A stretch of DNA of 64,000 nt, from positions 124,001 through 188,000 of the forward strand of contig NZ_JANFNS010000002.1 in the NCBI RefSeq assembly GCF_024436065.1, given 5' to 3'. Source of the DNA: Saccharibacillus sp. JS10. GTDB lineage: Bacteria > Bacillota > Bacilli > Paenibacillales > Paenibacillaceae. The translations under genes and the position numbers were made by a program. The notes under the pieces were generated by a model. It saw nothing but the letters and a program-made list of their open reading frames with translations. It made no database searches and was not told where the DNA came from. Shown one piece after another: positions 54,156 through 62,857 of the stretch (position 1 is the first letter of the stretch; every line of letters starts with the position of its first letter).

Positions 54156-55189
54156 ACCCTACAATTTACGATTGTATTGTAATCGGCGCAGGTCAATCTG
54201 GTTTGGCAACCGCTTATTATTTACAGGAAGCGCAACAAAATTTTATTATCCTGGAAAAAAGTCAAGAACATTTGGGATCATGGGCAAACTACTACGATAG
54301 CTTGACATTGTTCTCGCCCGTCTCGTACTCCGCATTGCCAGGACTCCCATTTCCAGAAGGTTCAAATGTTTATCCTCATCGAGATGAGGTTGTGCAATAT
54401 TTGAAGTCTTACGCGGCAATGTATCGTTTTCCGATATACCTAGGGCAAGAAGTCATCCAAGTGGATAAGAAAAATCAGATTTATACGATCCAAACTGCCA
54501 GCGGAGAACAATTTTTCACGCGAGCTATCATTTGTGCAAGCGGATCATTCGTAAATCCTTATATTCCAGACATTTTGGATAGGTATAAATTTAGAGGAGA
54601 AGTGCTACATTCAAAAGATTATCGAAATGAGGAAGGCTTCCCAAATAAAAGGGTTATTGTTGTAGGAGGAGGTAATTCGGCAGTTCAAATAGCTGTTGAA
54701 CTCGCTAAAGCAGCGAATGTTACGATGGCATCCAGAGGCCCAATCAAGTTCAAACCTCAAATCATTGCAGGAAAAGACATTCACTTTTGGCTAACGTTCC
54801 TTCGGCTTGACCGATCTCGGTGGGGCAAACGACTATTGAAAAAAAGCAGTGAGAGCGTTCTTGATACAGGAAAATATAAAAAGGCTATTAATCAAGGTAA
54901 GCCTGACGTCAAAAAGATGTTTAAATCATTTACCGAATATGGGGTAGTATGGGAAGACGAAACTCATGAACAGATCGATACCGTTATTTTTGCCACAGGC
55001 TATATTTCGAAGTTTGAATATCTCAGTAACCTAGGCATAGTCGATTCATCAGGAATACCTGCAACGTTTAACGATGAAAAGATTTATTTCGTAGGCGTGC
55101 CGTGGCAAACTTCGTTTGCTTCCGCAACCCTTAGAGGCGCTGGAAAAGATGCTCAAAAAGCTGTACGATCGCTGCTTGAAAAGAACTAA
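54152..55189 (+). CDS. arsO: ArsO-like flavin-dependent monooxygenase
   Basis: 345 residues from TTG 54152, six bases after AAGGAGGT; the longer frame from 54110 lies inside the upstream gene. FAD motif CIVIGAGQSGLATAYYL (about 6-22), LGSWANYYDSLTLFSPVSYSALPG, NADPH motif VIVVGGGNSAVQIAVEL (about 168), and TVIFATGY, the flavin monooxygenase signature near residue 290. The pattern is that of ArsO proteins in ars operons, class B type flavin monooxygenases. Their substrate is not settled. It overlaps the stop of the preceding flavoprotein gene, so the two are co-translated. Confidence 0.85.
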   Translation: MNPTIYDCIVIGAGQSGLATAYYLQEAQQNFIILEKSQEHLGSWANYYDSLTLFSPVSYSALPGLPFPEGSNVYPHRDEVVQYLKSYAAMYRFPIYLGQEVIQVDKKNQIYTIQTASGEQFFTRAIICASGSFVNPYIPDILDRYKFRGEVLHSKDYRNEEGFPNKRVIVVGGGNSAVQIAVELAKAANVTMASRGPIKFKPQIIAGKDIHFWLTFLRLDRSRWGKRLLKKSSESVLDTGKYKKAINQGKPDVKKMFKSFTEYGVVWEDETHEQIDTVIFATGYISKFEYLSNLGIVDSSGIPATFNDEKIYFVGVPWQTSFASATLRGAGKDAQKAVRSLLEKN

Positions 55190-55292
55190 TTCTTTTTGTG
55201 TTCCCATTATATTCATTGTTGCTTATATAAGTGATTCATTATATGATTATATAAAGTTTGAACATGAAAAGAATCGTGACTGGGGTGTAGCT

Positions 55293-55622
55293 ATGGAAAA
55301 AAGTATTCAAAATATGGCAGAGGCCTACAAGCTATTGGCTGATAAAACGCGTTTGACGATCATTGCATTGCTTCAGGAACAAGAGCTTTGTGTTTGCGAT
55401 ATCACAGACGTTATTGGAATGTCACAGCCTAACGCTAGCCAGCATCTGCGAAAATTGAAAGCAGCGGGTCTGCTTAACGAAAAGAAAAAAGGGCAGTGGG
55501 TGTACTACTCCCTCAACCCGGATGCAGAATCCTATGTTCGTTGTGTGTATCCGTATTTGCCATCTATGAAAGACGAAATAGCAAAATCCAAAAATTGTTG
55601 CGATTCTCAGGCGGACGCATGA
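55293..55622 (+). CDS. arsR: ArsR arsenite-responsive repressor
   Basis: 109 residues from ATG 55293 with GGGGTG upstream; the longer frame from 55116 overlaps arsO. It is a SmtB/ArsR winged helix: [41 protein letters not shown] and WVYYSLN. ELCVCD is the canonical three-coordinate As(III) site in helix 3, and the C-terminal NCCDS adds another cysteine pair. It overlaps arsB by four bases (ATGA). The 103-base gap before it contains AT-rich partial dyads (TTATATAAGTGATTCATTAT near 55223) suited to an ArsR operator and promoter. Confidence 0.93.
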   Translation: MEKSIQNMAEAYKLLADKTRLTIIALLQEQELCVCDITDVIGMSQPNASQHLRKLKAAGLLNEKKKGQWVYYSLNPDAESYVRCVYPYLPSMKDEIAKSKNCCDSQADA

Positions 55623-56911
55623 CGTTTATCGCGATCATCATATTTTTGCTAACGTTGACGTTTGTGATTTGGCAACCTAAAGGGCTTAATATTGGATGGT
55701 CTGCTTCAGTTGGAGCTATCCTTGCACTTCTTTTTGGAGTCGTCCATTTATCCGATATAGGGATTGTCATAGGAATTGTGTGGAACGCCACGCTTGCTTT
55801 CGTAGCTATTATTTTAATTTCGCTTATTTTGGACGAAATCGGATTTTTTGAATGGGCTGCTTTACATATGGCAAAGCTTGCAAAAGGTAATGGTAAGCTG
55901 ATGTTTGTTTATGTTGCACTGTTAGGGGCAGGCGTTGCGGCGTTTTTTGCAAATGACGGGGCAGCGCTCATTTTAACGCCTATCGTACTCGCTATGGTTC
56001 GAGCGCTCAAATTTGATGCAAAGATGATTTTGCCTTTCGTTATCGCGAGTGGTTTTATCGCAGATACCACTTCGCTTCCGCTCGTGGTCAGCAATCTGGT
56101 TAATATCGTTTCTGCCGATTATTTCGGGATCGGTTTTATCGAATATGCCAGTCGTATGATCGTTCCCAATGTTTTTTCAATCCTAGCAAGTCTGCTGGTA
56201 TTATTCTTGTTTTTCAGAAAAAGTATTCCCGGCTATTACGAAGTTAGCCATCTCAAAAAGCCAGCCGAAGCGATCAAACATAAAAAACTATTTAACTTGT
56301 CTTGGGTGATTCTATCTGTATTGTTGATCGCGTATCTGATGAGCGAATTTATTCAAGTTCCCGTTTCCATAATTGCTGGAATCGTAGCGATTTTATTTAT
56401 TTTGGCTGCAAGACGCAGTCAGGAAATCCAAACATGGAAACTGATCAGAGAAGCGCCGTGGGCGGTCGTGATTTTCTCGATCGGTATGTACGTCGTTGTT
56501 TACGGACTAAGGAATGTAGGATTGACGGATGAACTTGGTAAGGTCATTCAAGTGATTTCCGATCAAGGGCTTTACGTATCTACACTCGGTATGGGCTTTC
56601 TAGCTGCCGCATTGTCTTCGGTGATGAACAATATGCCTACGGTGATGATTAATGCGCTTGCTATCGATGGAACGAGCACTCAAGGAATGATTCGCGAGTC
56701 GCTTATTTACGCCAATGTAATCGGGAGTGACTTGGGACCCAAAATTACACCGATCGGATCGTTGGCTACTCTTTTATGGTTACATGTGTTATCGCGTAAA
56801 GGCATAAAAATTACTTGGGGAAGTTATTTTAAAACGGGGATTTTACTCACGATTCCAACACTGTTTATCACGCTAACAGGACTATATTTATGGTTACACT
56901 GGATTCACTGA
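55619..56911 (+). CDS. arsB: Arsenite efflux transporter ArsB
   Basis: 430 residues, ATG 55619 overlapping the arsR stop. The length and 12-helix pattern match ArsB (429 in E. coli). Signature stretches: the cytoplasmic block [21 protein letters not shown], the re-entrant [38 protein letters not shown] and [33 protein letters not shown]. It exports arsenite (or antimonite) using the membrane potential. No arsA ATPase gene is present, so it works alone. Confidence 0.95.
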   Translation: MTFIAIIIFLLTLTFVIWQPKGLNIGWSASVGAILALLFGVVHLSDIGIVIGIVWNATLAFVAIILISLILDEIGFFEWAALHMAKLAKGNGKLMFVYVALLGAGVAAFFANDGAALILTPIVLAMVRALKFDAKMILPFVIASGFIADTTSLPLVVSNLVNIVSADYFGIGFIEYASRMIVPNVFSILASLLVLFLFFRKSIPGYYEVSHLKKPAEAIKHKKLFNLSWVILSVLLIAYLMSEFIQVPVSIIAGIVAILFILAARRSQEIQTWKLIREAPWAVVIFSIGMYVVVYGLRNVGLTDELGKVIQVISDQGLYVSTLGMGFLAAALSSVMNNMPTVMINALAIDGTSTQGMIRESLIYANVIGSDLGPKITPIGSLATLLWLHVLSRKGIKITWGSYFKTGILLTIPTLFITLTGLYLWLHWIH

Positions 56912-56944
56912 ACGCTAACTTCACGATAAAGGAGATTTACAACC

Positions 56945-57370
56945 ATGAATAACAAACCGCTTGTTTACTTTTTATGCACAGGAAACTCTTGCAGAAGCCA
57001 AATTGCCGACGGATTTTTACAAGCACTTGGAAGCGACAAATATCAGGTGAAAAGCGCAGGACTAGAAGCGCACGGTTTGAATCCTCGTGCTGTTCAAACG
57101 ATGAAAGAAGCAGGTATCGATATCTCGAATCATACATCGGACGTCATTGATCCTGAAATTTTGAAACAAGCCGACTACATTATTACCCTTTGTGGTCATG
57201 CAAACGATAATTGTCCGGTGGTACGTAACGATAAAGCTGAACGATGGCATTGGGGCTTCGACGATCCAGCTAAAGCGACAGGTACAGAGGAAGAAATTAT
57301 CGCAACATTCGCTGAAGTTCGTGATTCGATTAAAGCGCGAATCGAGCAGTTCCTGAAAGAAGGCAAGTAA
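56945..57370 (+). CDS. arsC: Thioredoxin-linked arsenate reductase
   Basis: 141 residues, ATG 56945 with AAGGAG upstream. Low-molecular-weight phosphatase fold with P-loop CTGNSCRS (nucleophilic Cys near residue 11) and the relay pair in [10 protein letters not shown], as in the pI258 / B. subtilis ArsC family. It reduces arsenate to arsenite for export by ArsB, with thioredoxin as electron donor. Last gene of the island; a terminator follows. Confidence 0.95.
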   Translation: MNNKPLVYFLCTGNSCRSQIADGFLQALGSDKYQVKSAGLEAHGLNPRAVQTMKEAGIDISNHTSDVIDPEILKQADYIITLCGHANDNCPVVRNDKAERWHWGFDDPAKATGTEEEIIATFAEVRDSIKARIEQFLKEGK

Positions 57371-57434
57371 AACGGGTCACGCCGAAAAAATCTAGTCTTC
57401 GTAAAGTTAACTACAAAACGAATATGCTCAAGGA

Positions 57435-57473
57435 TAAAAAAAGATCGTTGCAGAAATGCGAACGGTCTTTTTT
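57435..57473 (+). terminator. Terminator of the ars operon
   Basis: AAAAAGATCGTTGC pairs with GCGAACGGTCTTTTT (G-U pairs), loop about 7 bases, T run. Confidence 0.75.
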
Positions 57474-57601
57474 GCATGAAAGTTTAGGCAAGCGTAGGTC
57501 TAATCATTCAGAAAAACGTTTCGAGAAATTTCATTGTATCGACAAGCATATGCGTTATCATTGGAATTGTAAAAATATCTTTAAAATTATTTTTGATATT
57601 A

Positions 57602-57630
57602 GTGACACAGAGCGAAAATTACCTTATAAT
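57602..57630 (+). promoter_or_regulatory. Sigma-A promoter of the methionine importer operon
   Basis: GTGACA, 17 bases, TATAAT. The predicted transcript begins about 50 bases before the first gene. Confidence 0.75.
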
Positions 57631-57689
57631 TTAGTCGATTAAAGAATATAACAGTGAAATGAAATTACTAATACAAGGAGGGAGCGGCA

Positions 57690-58451
57690 ATTCTATCTCT
57701 GCAAAAAGTCAGCAAGTCGTACACGGCGCAGGGTCAGACTTTCCAAGCTGTTCTCCCTGTCAGTATGGAGATCGAGACAGGCGGTATTCATGGCATTATC
57801 GGTACAAGCGGAGCAGGTAAATCGACTTTGCTTCGGCTGATGAATATGCTGGAACGACCGGACGAAGGAAAGGTATGGCTGGACGGTCGGGATCTGATGA
57901 CGATGAGTGAACGCGAACTGCGTATCGTACGGCGCTCGATCGGAATGATTTTTCAACAGTTTAATCTGGTGCATAACCGCACGGTACACGGGAATGTCGC
58001 TGCGGCACTGGAACTGGCAAGAACGCCAAAAGCCGACCGCGAACGCCGGATCAAGGAAGTGCTTAGTTTTGTCGGATTGGAAGATAAGATTCGGCAGTAT
58101 CCGGCGCAACTGAGTGGCGGTCAGAAGCAGCGCGTCGCGATCGCAAGAGCCATTGCAGGTAATCCGAAGTTGCTGCTTTGCGATGAGCCGACGTCCGCAC
58201 TCGATCCACAAACGACGGAAGAACTGCTGAATACGTTGTTACATATCAATCGCACGCTAGGTGTCACAATCGTTATCGTGACGCATGAGATGGAAGTCGT
58301 GCGGCAGATCTGTACACGCGTATCCGTCATGGAAATGGGCGAAGTAGTCGATACCTTCGATCTGCCCAAACGCTCCGAAGAGATGATCCGTCCGAAGCTA
58401 TCCTATCGGGAACAAATTCTCGGTCTGGTAGAAAAGGAGGAATCGCAATGA
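57690..58451 (+). CDS. metN: Methionine ABC importer ATP-binding protein, probable ATT start, lacking the NIL domain
   Basis: 253 residues if it starts at ATT 57690. The frame reads I-LSLQKVSKSYTAQGQTFQA, exactly where MetN homologues start, and AAGGAGGG lies 8 bases upstream. The first in-frame ATG (57765) would remove 25 residues with the first strand of the ATPase and has no ribosome site. Walker A is GTSGAGKST, signature LSGGQKQR, Walker B LLLCDEPTSALD, H-loop VIVTHE. Typical MetN is about 340 residues with a C-terminal NIL/ACT-like methionine-sensing domain; here the protein ends after IRPKLSYREQILGLV, so feedback inhibition is probably absent. Overlaps metI by four bases. Confidence 0.85.
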   Translation: MLSLQKVSKSYTAQGQTFQAVLPVSMEIETGGIHGIIGTSGAGKSTLLRLMNMLERPDEGKVWLDGRDLMTMSERELRIVRRSIGMIFQQFNLVHNRTVHGNVAAALELARTPKADRERRIKEVLSFVGLEDKIRQYPAQLSGGQKQRVAIARAIAGNPKLLLCDEPTSALDPQTTEELLNTLLHINRTLGVTIVIVTHEMEVVRQICTRVSVMEMGEVVDTFDLPKRSEEMIRPKLSYREQILGLVEKEESQ

Positions 58452-59125
58452 GTATGCAGCGGTTGATTGAGATTTGGACACAGTACCATGAACAGATTTG
58501 GGAAGCGATCGGTCAGACCTTCTACATGGTCGGGATGTCTACAATTGCGGCTATAATTCTGGGCATTCCGCTAGGAACGCTAATCTTTGTCACTCGTCCG
58601 GGTGGTATGTTGCAGCATCGGGCAGCTTCGACATTGTTGAACACACTGGTGAACGTGATTCGCTCGTTTCCGTTTTTGCTGCTTGTTGTCTTTATGTTTC
58701 CGTTCACGCGTGCTATTGTGGGTACGACTATCGGCACAACGGCGGCTACTGTTCCGCTTGCGATTGTCGCGATTGCCGGATATTCACGATTGGTTGAGCA
58801 AGCTTTGCTCGAAGTCCCTCGCGGCGTAATCGAAGCGGCTCGTTCCATGGGTGCTTCACGCCTGGAGATTGTCTGGAAGTTTTTGTACGTAGAAGCCAGG
58901 TCGGGTCTGGTACTGGGTTTGACGACGTCGATCGTGAGCTTTATCTCGTATTCGACGGTTGTCGGTATTGTCGGCGGCGGTGGTGTAGGCGATTTTGCGA
59001 TTCGTTACGGATATCAGCGTTTTGAGATGGACGTTACGATCTGCATGATTGTGCTGATGGTTATTCTTGTCCAGATCGTTCAAGTCTTGGGTAGTACGCT
59101 TTCTCGTAAAATAGATAAAAGATAA
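58448..59125 (+). CDS. metI: Methionine ABC importer permease
   Basis: 225 residues, ATG 58448 overlapping the metN stop. Five or six membrane segments, for example QTFYMVGMSTIAAIILGIPLGTL and FPFLLLVVFMFPFTRAIVG. The EAA loop is present as EVPRGVIEAARSMGASRLEI, which docks onto the ATPase. Size and motif match MetI, which carries L- or D-methionine across the membrane together with MetN and MetQ. Confidence 0.93.
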   Translation: MSMQRLIEIWTQYHEQIWEAIGQTFYMVGMSTIAAIILGIPLGTLIFVTRPGGMLQHRAASTLLNTLVNVIRSFPFLLLVVFMFPFTRAIVGTTIGTTAATVPLAIVAIAGYSRLVEQALLEVPRGVIEAARSMGASRLEIVWKFLYVEARSGLVLGLTTSIVSFISYSTVVGIVGGGGVGDFAIRYGYQRFEMDVTICMIVLMVILVQIVQVLGSTLSRKIDKR

Positions 59126-59172
59126 CGCAACGCAGAACAACAAAAATTAGCTTATGGGGGTCAGACATCTTT

Positions 59173-60030
59173 ATGAAAAAGACAATGCTTTTGATTTTGA
59201 CAGCTGTATTTCTGGTTTTGGCAGGTTGTGGGCAAGGCGCAACTCCTTCTTCGAATCAAGCCGCTAACACGAACGATTCCGGTGCTACCACAGAGAACAC
59301 AGACAACAAAGAATTGACGACGCTCAAAGTTGCTTCGCTCCCTGCTCCTATGGATGCGATCTTGCTGCTCGTAAAACCACTGTTGGTTGAAGACGGCATC
59401 AATTTGGATATTGTTGAAATGTCCGATAATATTCAGCCGAACGATGCACTGGCAAACAAAGAAGTAGACGCGAACTTCTTCCAACACGTTCCTTATGCAG
59501 AAGCGTATAATGAAGCTAAAGGGGCAAATATCGTTCCGGTGCAGCCCGTTTACAACGCATTGTATGCCGGATATTCGAAAAAGTACAAATCGATCGATGA
59601 GTTGCCAAACAAAGCAATCATCGCGATTCCTAACGATCCGCCGAATATCGCGCACTCTTTGCTGCTGCTTGAGCAAAACGATATGATCGAACTTAAAGAA
59701 GGCGTAGGAATCAAAGCAACGCTGCAAGACATCACGTCGAATCCGAAAGACTTCCAGTTCAAAGAAGTCGATCTGTTGACGCTGAACCGTATGATGGACG
59801 ATGCCGATCTGGTAACGATGTATCCCGCTTATGCAAAACCGCTTGGATTGTCGGCGAAAAAAGACGCGTTGATCGTCGAGAAAGACATGCAAGCTTTCGC
59901 AATCACGCTGATGGCGCGCGAAGATAACAAAAACGACCCGGCGATTCTCAAACTTGCTGAGCGCATGCGCGGACCCGAAGTCGAAAAGTTTTTGAAAGAA
60001 GAATATACGGATACGTATCCGGCGTTCTAA
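59173..60030 (+). CDS. metQ: Methionine-binding lipoprotein (NLPA family)
   Basis: 285 residues, ATG 59173. A signal peptide ends in the lipobox LAGC (Cys at about 19), so the mature protein is anchored as a lipoprotein outside the membrane. A Ser/Thr/Asn-rich linker follows. NLPA features: LKVASLPAPMDAILLLVKP, VDANFFQHVPYAEAYNE, and YPAYAKPLGLSAKKDALIVE. It lies 47 bases after metI in the same operon. It captures methionine for MetNI. The closest relatives of this branch can also bind dipeptides or other amino acids, so the ligand is inferred. Confidence 0.93.
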   Translation: MKKTMLLILTAVFLVLAGCGQGATPSSNQAANTNDSGATTENTDNKELTTLKVASLPAPMDAILLLVKPLLVEDGINLDIVEMSDNIQPNDALANKEVDANFFQHVPYAEAYNEAKGANIVPVQPVYNALYAGYSKKYKSIDELPNKAIIAIPNDPPNIAHSLLLLEQNDMIELKEGVGIKATLQDITSNPKDFQFKEVDLLTLNRMMDDADLVTMYPAYAKPLGLSAKKDALIVEKDMQAFAITLMAREDNKNDPAILKLAERMRGPEVEKFLKEEYTDTYPAF

Positions 60031-60059
60031 GAATTAAGAAGTTATAGCTACAATAGATT

Positions 60060-60092
60060 AAAGCCTTGCGGCGATGCCGCAGGGCTTTTTTT
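60060..60092 (+). terminator. Terminator of the methionine importer operon
   Basis: AAAGCCTTGCGGC pairs with GCCGCAGGGCTTT across GAT, then T run. Confidence 0.9.
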
Positions 60093-60174
60093 ATACAATT
60101 CTTTGATTCAACCGATAAAAGAAAAGAGTGTGTTCGAGGAAGCTATAGACAGAGAAATAAGGGGGATGAGTTTT

Positions 60175-61794
60175 TTGATCAAACAAGCTTTTAAAAAATG
60201 GGGAAGCATATTGCTCGCTACTGCTTTGCTAAGCGGCGTAGCCGTATCGCTACAACCGCCCACGGTTCAAGCTTATAGCGTGTGGAATGTCTACAACGAA
60301 GCAATGCGACTAGACAAGCAAGGGAAATACGCACAAGCGATTGCCAAGTACGAGCAAGCCGGACGCGAAATGGCGGCAAGCGGCGAATACGGTAACGCGG
60401 GGCGAATGTACCGCAACGCGGGCGAAGCTTATGTGAAGCTCAAGCAATACGACAAAGCCGTGGTCAGCTGGGATTTGGAATCGGCGTATTATGCCAAAGT
60501 CAATCTGGTGCAAGACAGCATCGCCGTCAAAAGAAAAGCCGATGCGCTGCGCAGTTCGGTACAACTTTATTATGCTACGGGGCTATCATCGGGCGGGATG
60601 AAAAAGCGCAGCCGCAACCTGGCTCCTTTGGAACCGGCTAACGGTATTTTGCTGGGGGCGTATGCGGAGCAAAACAAAAAAGTACATCAGTCGGCGAGCG
60701 GGAAATTTTATACCGATAACTATCCGACATTCACAGGTAAAAAGCACGCCGGTTATCTGATTTATTTCACTTACGGTACGCCGCTCTCAACCATTCAATC
60801 GCATATCAATGCGGCAAAACGTAACGGAACCGCGATCGAACTTGGCGTACAGCCGCTTAAAGGCATGGGCGAGGTGCAAAACAACGCGTATTTACATCAA
60901 CTAGCCAAAGACGCAGCCGCTTCGGGTGTGCCGATCTTTTTGCGTTTTGCCAATGAAATGAATGGCAACTGGACACCGTGGAAAAGCACGCCCAAAACCT
61001 ATATCGAAAAATTCCGTTTAGTCGCGGACGTTTTCCACAAAGAAGCACCGGACAACGTAGCGATGCTCTGGGCACCCGGTGCGAACCCGATCGACAATCT
61101 GCAAAGTTATTATCCAGGCGACAAATATGTCGATTGGGTCGGCGTCAGTCTGTATTCGATCTACAATCCGACTGCCGACCCGCTTAAGCAAGGGATTGAC
61201 CGAAGCAGTCATATCGCAAAATTGGACGCGGTGTATCAATGGTATGCCGACCGGAAGCCGATCATGATCGCAGAAGGCGGCGTCTCCTATATGTATCCGG
61301 AAAAAATGCGCGATGTCACGGATTGGTCGGTGTATCAAATGCAGCAGCTATATGCGACACTACCGATGAAATATCCGAAAGTGAAAGCCGCGTTCTGGTT
61401 CGATGTAGATGCCAAAGGAACCACGGATCGCGTCAAATATTACGGATTATCCAACAACGACAAAATGCTCAGCGCGTACAAAAAAGCGATTGCGAATCCG
61501 TATTACCTAAGCGCAGTCGGTGAACAAACGACGCTGTCGTACAATCCAATCACGACAAGTGTTCCAGCGGCAAAATTGAGCATATCCGGCTATGTCAAAA
61601 CATGGTCGCCCACGTTAAGCAAAGTAATTTACAAAATCGGCGGTAAACAAGTTGGCGTGACGACTTCGGCACCGTGGACAGTCGAGATCGACTTCACCAA
61701 ATATAAAGGCAAAACGATCACCATCGACGTACTGGCTTACGATAAATCGGGTAAATGGGTCACGATGCAATCGGTAAAAGCGAAAGTGCAATAA
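60175..61794 (+). CDS. Secreted GH26 (beta-mannanase-like) protein with N-terminal helical repeats
   Basis: 539 residues from TTG 60175, nine bases after AAGGGGG; ATG 60166 touches that site. Signal peptide about 1-33 (SILLATALLSGVAVSLQPPTVQA). Residues 35-125 have TPR-like helices (YNEAMRLDKQGKYAQAIAKY, NAGRMYRNAGEAYVKLKQYD). The GH26 domain (about 160-445) carries acid/base Glu261 in FANEMNGNWTPW and candidate nucleophile Glu367 in IAEGGVS, with GVSLYSIY between. A C-terminal Ig-like domain (about 455-539, SISGYVKTWSPTLSKVIYKI) closes it. Paenibacillus has such TPR-GH26 proteins; substrate could be mannan or another beta-glycan. Confidence 0.85.
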   Translation: MIKQAFKKWGSILLATALLSGVAVSLQPPTVQAYSVWNVYNEAMRLDKQGKYAQAIAKYEQAGREMAASGEYGNAGRMYRNAGEAYVKLKQYDKAVVSWDLESAYYAKVNLVQDSIAVKRKADALRSSVQLYYATGLSSGGMKKRSRNLAPLEPANGILLGAYAEQNKKVHQSASGKFYTDNYPTFTGKKHAGYLIYFTYGTPLSTIQSHINAAKRNGTAIELGVQPLKGMGEVQNNAYLHQLAKDAAASGVPIFLRFANEMNGNWTPWKSTPKTYIEKFRLVADVFHKEAPDNVAMLWAPGANPIDNLQSYYPGDKYVDWVGVSLYSIYNPTADPLKQGIDRSSHIAKLDAVYQWYADRKPIMIAEGGVSYMYPEKMRDVTDWSVYQMQQLYATLPMKYPKVKAAFWFDVDAKGTTDRVKYYGLSNNDKMLSAYKKAIANPYYLSAVGEQTTLSYNPITTSVPAAKLSISGYVKTWSPTLSKVIYKIGGKQVGVTTSAPWTVEIDFTKYKGKTITIDVLAYDKSGKWVTMQSVKAKVQ

Positions 61795-61800
61795 TGAAGA

Positions 61801-61833
61801 AAAGCTTGCTCCTTACATGGGCAGGCTTTTTTG
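61801..61833 (+). terminator. Terminator after the GH26 gene
   Basis: AAAGCTTGCTCC pairs with GGCAGGCTTT (with G-U and a mismatch), then T run. Confidence 0.7.
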
Positions 61834-61885
61834 CTTTTGTGGTGACGATCTTTTAGATTAGAATAACGTGATAAAGAGCGAGCAT

Positions 61886-61923
61886 GAAAAAAGCTTCGCT
61901 GCGTACACTTTCGCAGCGAAGCT
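61886..61923 (-). terminator. Terminator of the convergent minus-strand gene
   Basis: GCTTCGCTGCG (61893-61903) and CGCAGCGAAGC (61912-61922) are exact arms; TTTTTT follows on the minus strand. Confidence 0.9.
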
Positions 61924-61954
61924 GTAAATCTCATTTTTCAAAAAAGAAAATTAG

Positions 61955-62602
61955 TTATTTCCCGCTCCATACCACGTCAACGACATTAAATCCTTTTCGG
62001 CTGCCTGTGCCGGGTTTACCGTCAATCGTAACGGAGAAGGTTCCGCTAGAGTCTATAATAGTGATACTCGATGCGCTGACTTCTTCGAATTTACTAGTCG
62101 CGCCTTTTTTCGCAAAGTATTGTTTGTACGTATTTCCGAGCGTTAACAAACTTTGTTTGGTCGTGTAGCTGAACGTTGCAGACGGTTTACCCGTTGCGCC
62201 AGACGAACCTTGGATTAGATCGAAGACTTTTGCGTCAGACGTTAACGGGAAATCGGCAGGAATACTGCTTGGGCGTTGTACCGAAGAAGATCCGCCCGTG
62301 CTACCCGAAGAAGCAGAACCTCCGATAACGACGCGGCTATTTTTAGCATCGTATGTAACGGATGTATTCAGAGCTTCACCAATCGAACGTACAGGCAGAT
62401 ACGTGGTACCATTGTACGTGATCGGAGCAAGCGTTTTGCCATTGCCGTCTTTTGGCGCATAAGTTTTGCCATTCACGACAATGCCCAGACCGTAATTTAG
62501 CGAAGCGCGGATTTCTTTAATATTGGCTCCTGCGTACACCCCTGCTGATGCGGTGAGTGTAAGTGCGACACCGATTGCCGCAGCTGTTAACTTCTTTTTC
62601 AT
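61955..62602 (-). CDS. Secreted protein with copper-amine-oxidase-N-like (stalk) domain
   Basis: 215 residues from ATG 62602 with GGAAGGA about 11 bases upstream; ATG 62614 is too close to that site. Signal peptide about 1-25 (AAAIGVALTLTASAGVYAGA). A short stalk domain follows: IVVNGKTYAPKDGNGK, YNGTTYLPVRSIGEALN and YDAKNSRVVIGG. Then a Ser/Gly linker (SASSGSTGGSSS) and a C-terminal part with a possible beta-sheet (ATFSYTTKQSLLTLGNTYKQ, ITIIDSSGTFSVTIDG). The N-terminal domain is very common in Paenibacillus exported proteins and is thought to be structural. The function of the tail is unknown. Confidence 0.8.
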   Translation of the reverse strand: MKKKLTAAAIGVALTLTASAGVYAGANIKEIRASLNYGLGIVVNGKTYAPKDGNGKTLAPITYNGTTYLPVRSIGEALNTSVTYDAKNSRVVIGGSASSGSTGGSSSVQRPSSIPADFPLTSDAKVFDLIQGSSGATGKPSATFSYTTKQSLLTLGNTYKQYFAKKGATSKFEEVSASSITIIDSSGTFSVTIDGKPGTGSRKGFNVVDVVWSGK

Positions 62603-62857
62603 GAATAGATTCATCCTTCCCAAAATGTGATTGCCGACATCTTGGATGTAGTAGACTATTTGAATAGTAAAACCTGCCTGAATATGTAAGGTCGGCATTT
62701 CTCATTAACCCGCTTATGAAGTCATTAAACGAAGAAGAAGAAAATCGGGACAATTAGCGTCCAAACGGGATTTTCAAGCTTGAAACGGGTAAAAAACTTA
62801 GGTAAATGGTCGTGTGAACGGAATACATATGAAGGTAGAGATTGGAGTGGATATGAG

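Larger units (their letters stand above)
57371..57689. other. Intergenic region, 319 bp
   Basis: Contains the arsC terminator and the met promoter. The leader between promoter and metN (about 50 bases) is too short for an S-box (SAM-I) or T-box element, and neither consensus was found. Confidence 0.65.

Noticed and set aside
57765-57767. ATG 57765 as the start of metN
   Set aside because: No ribosome site, and 25 conserved N-terminal residues would be lost.
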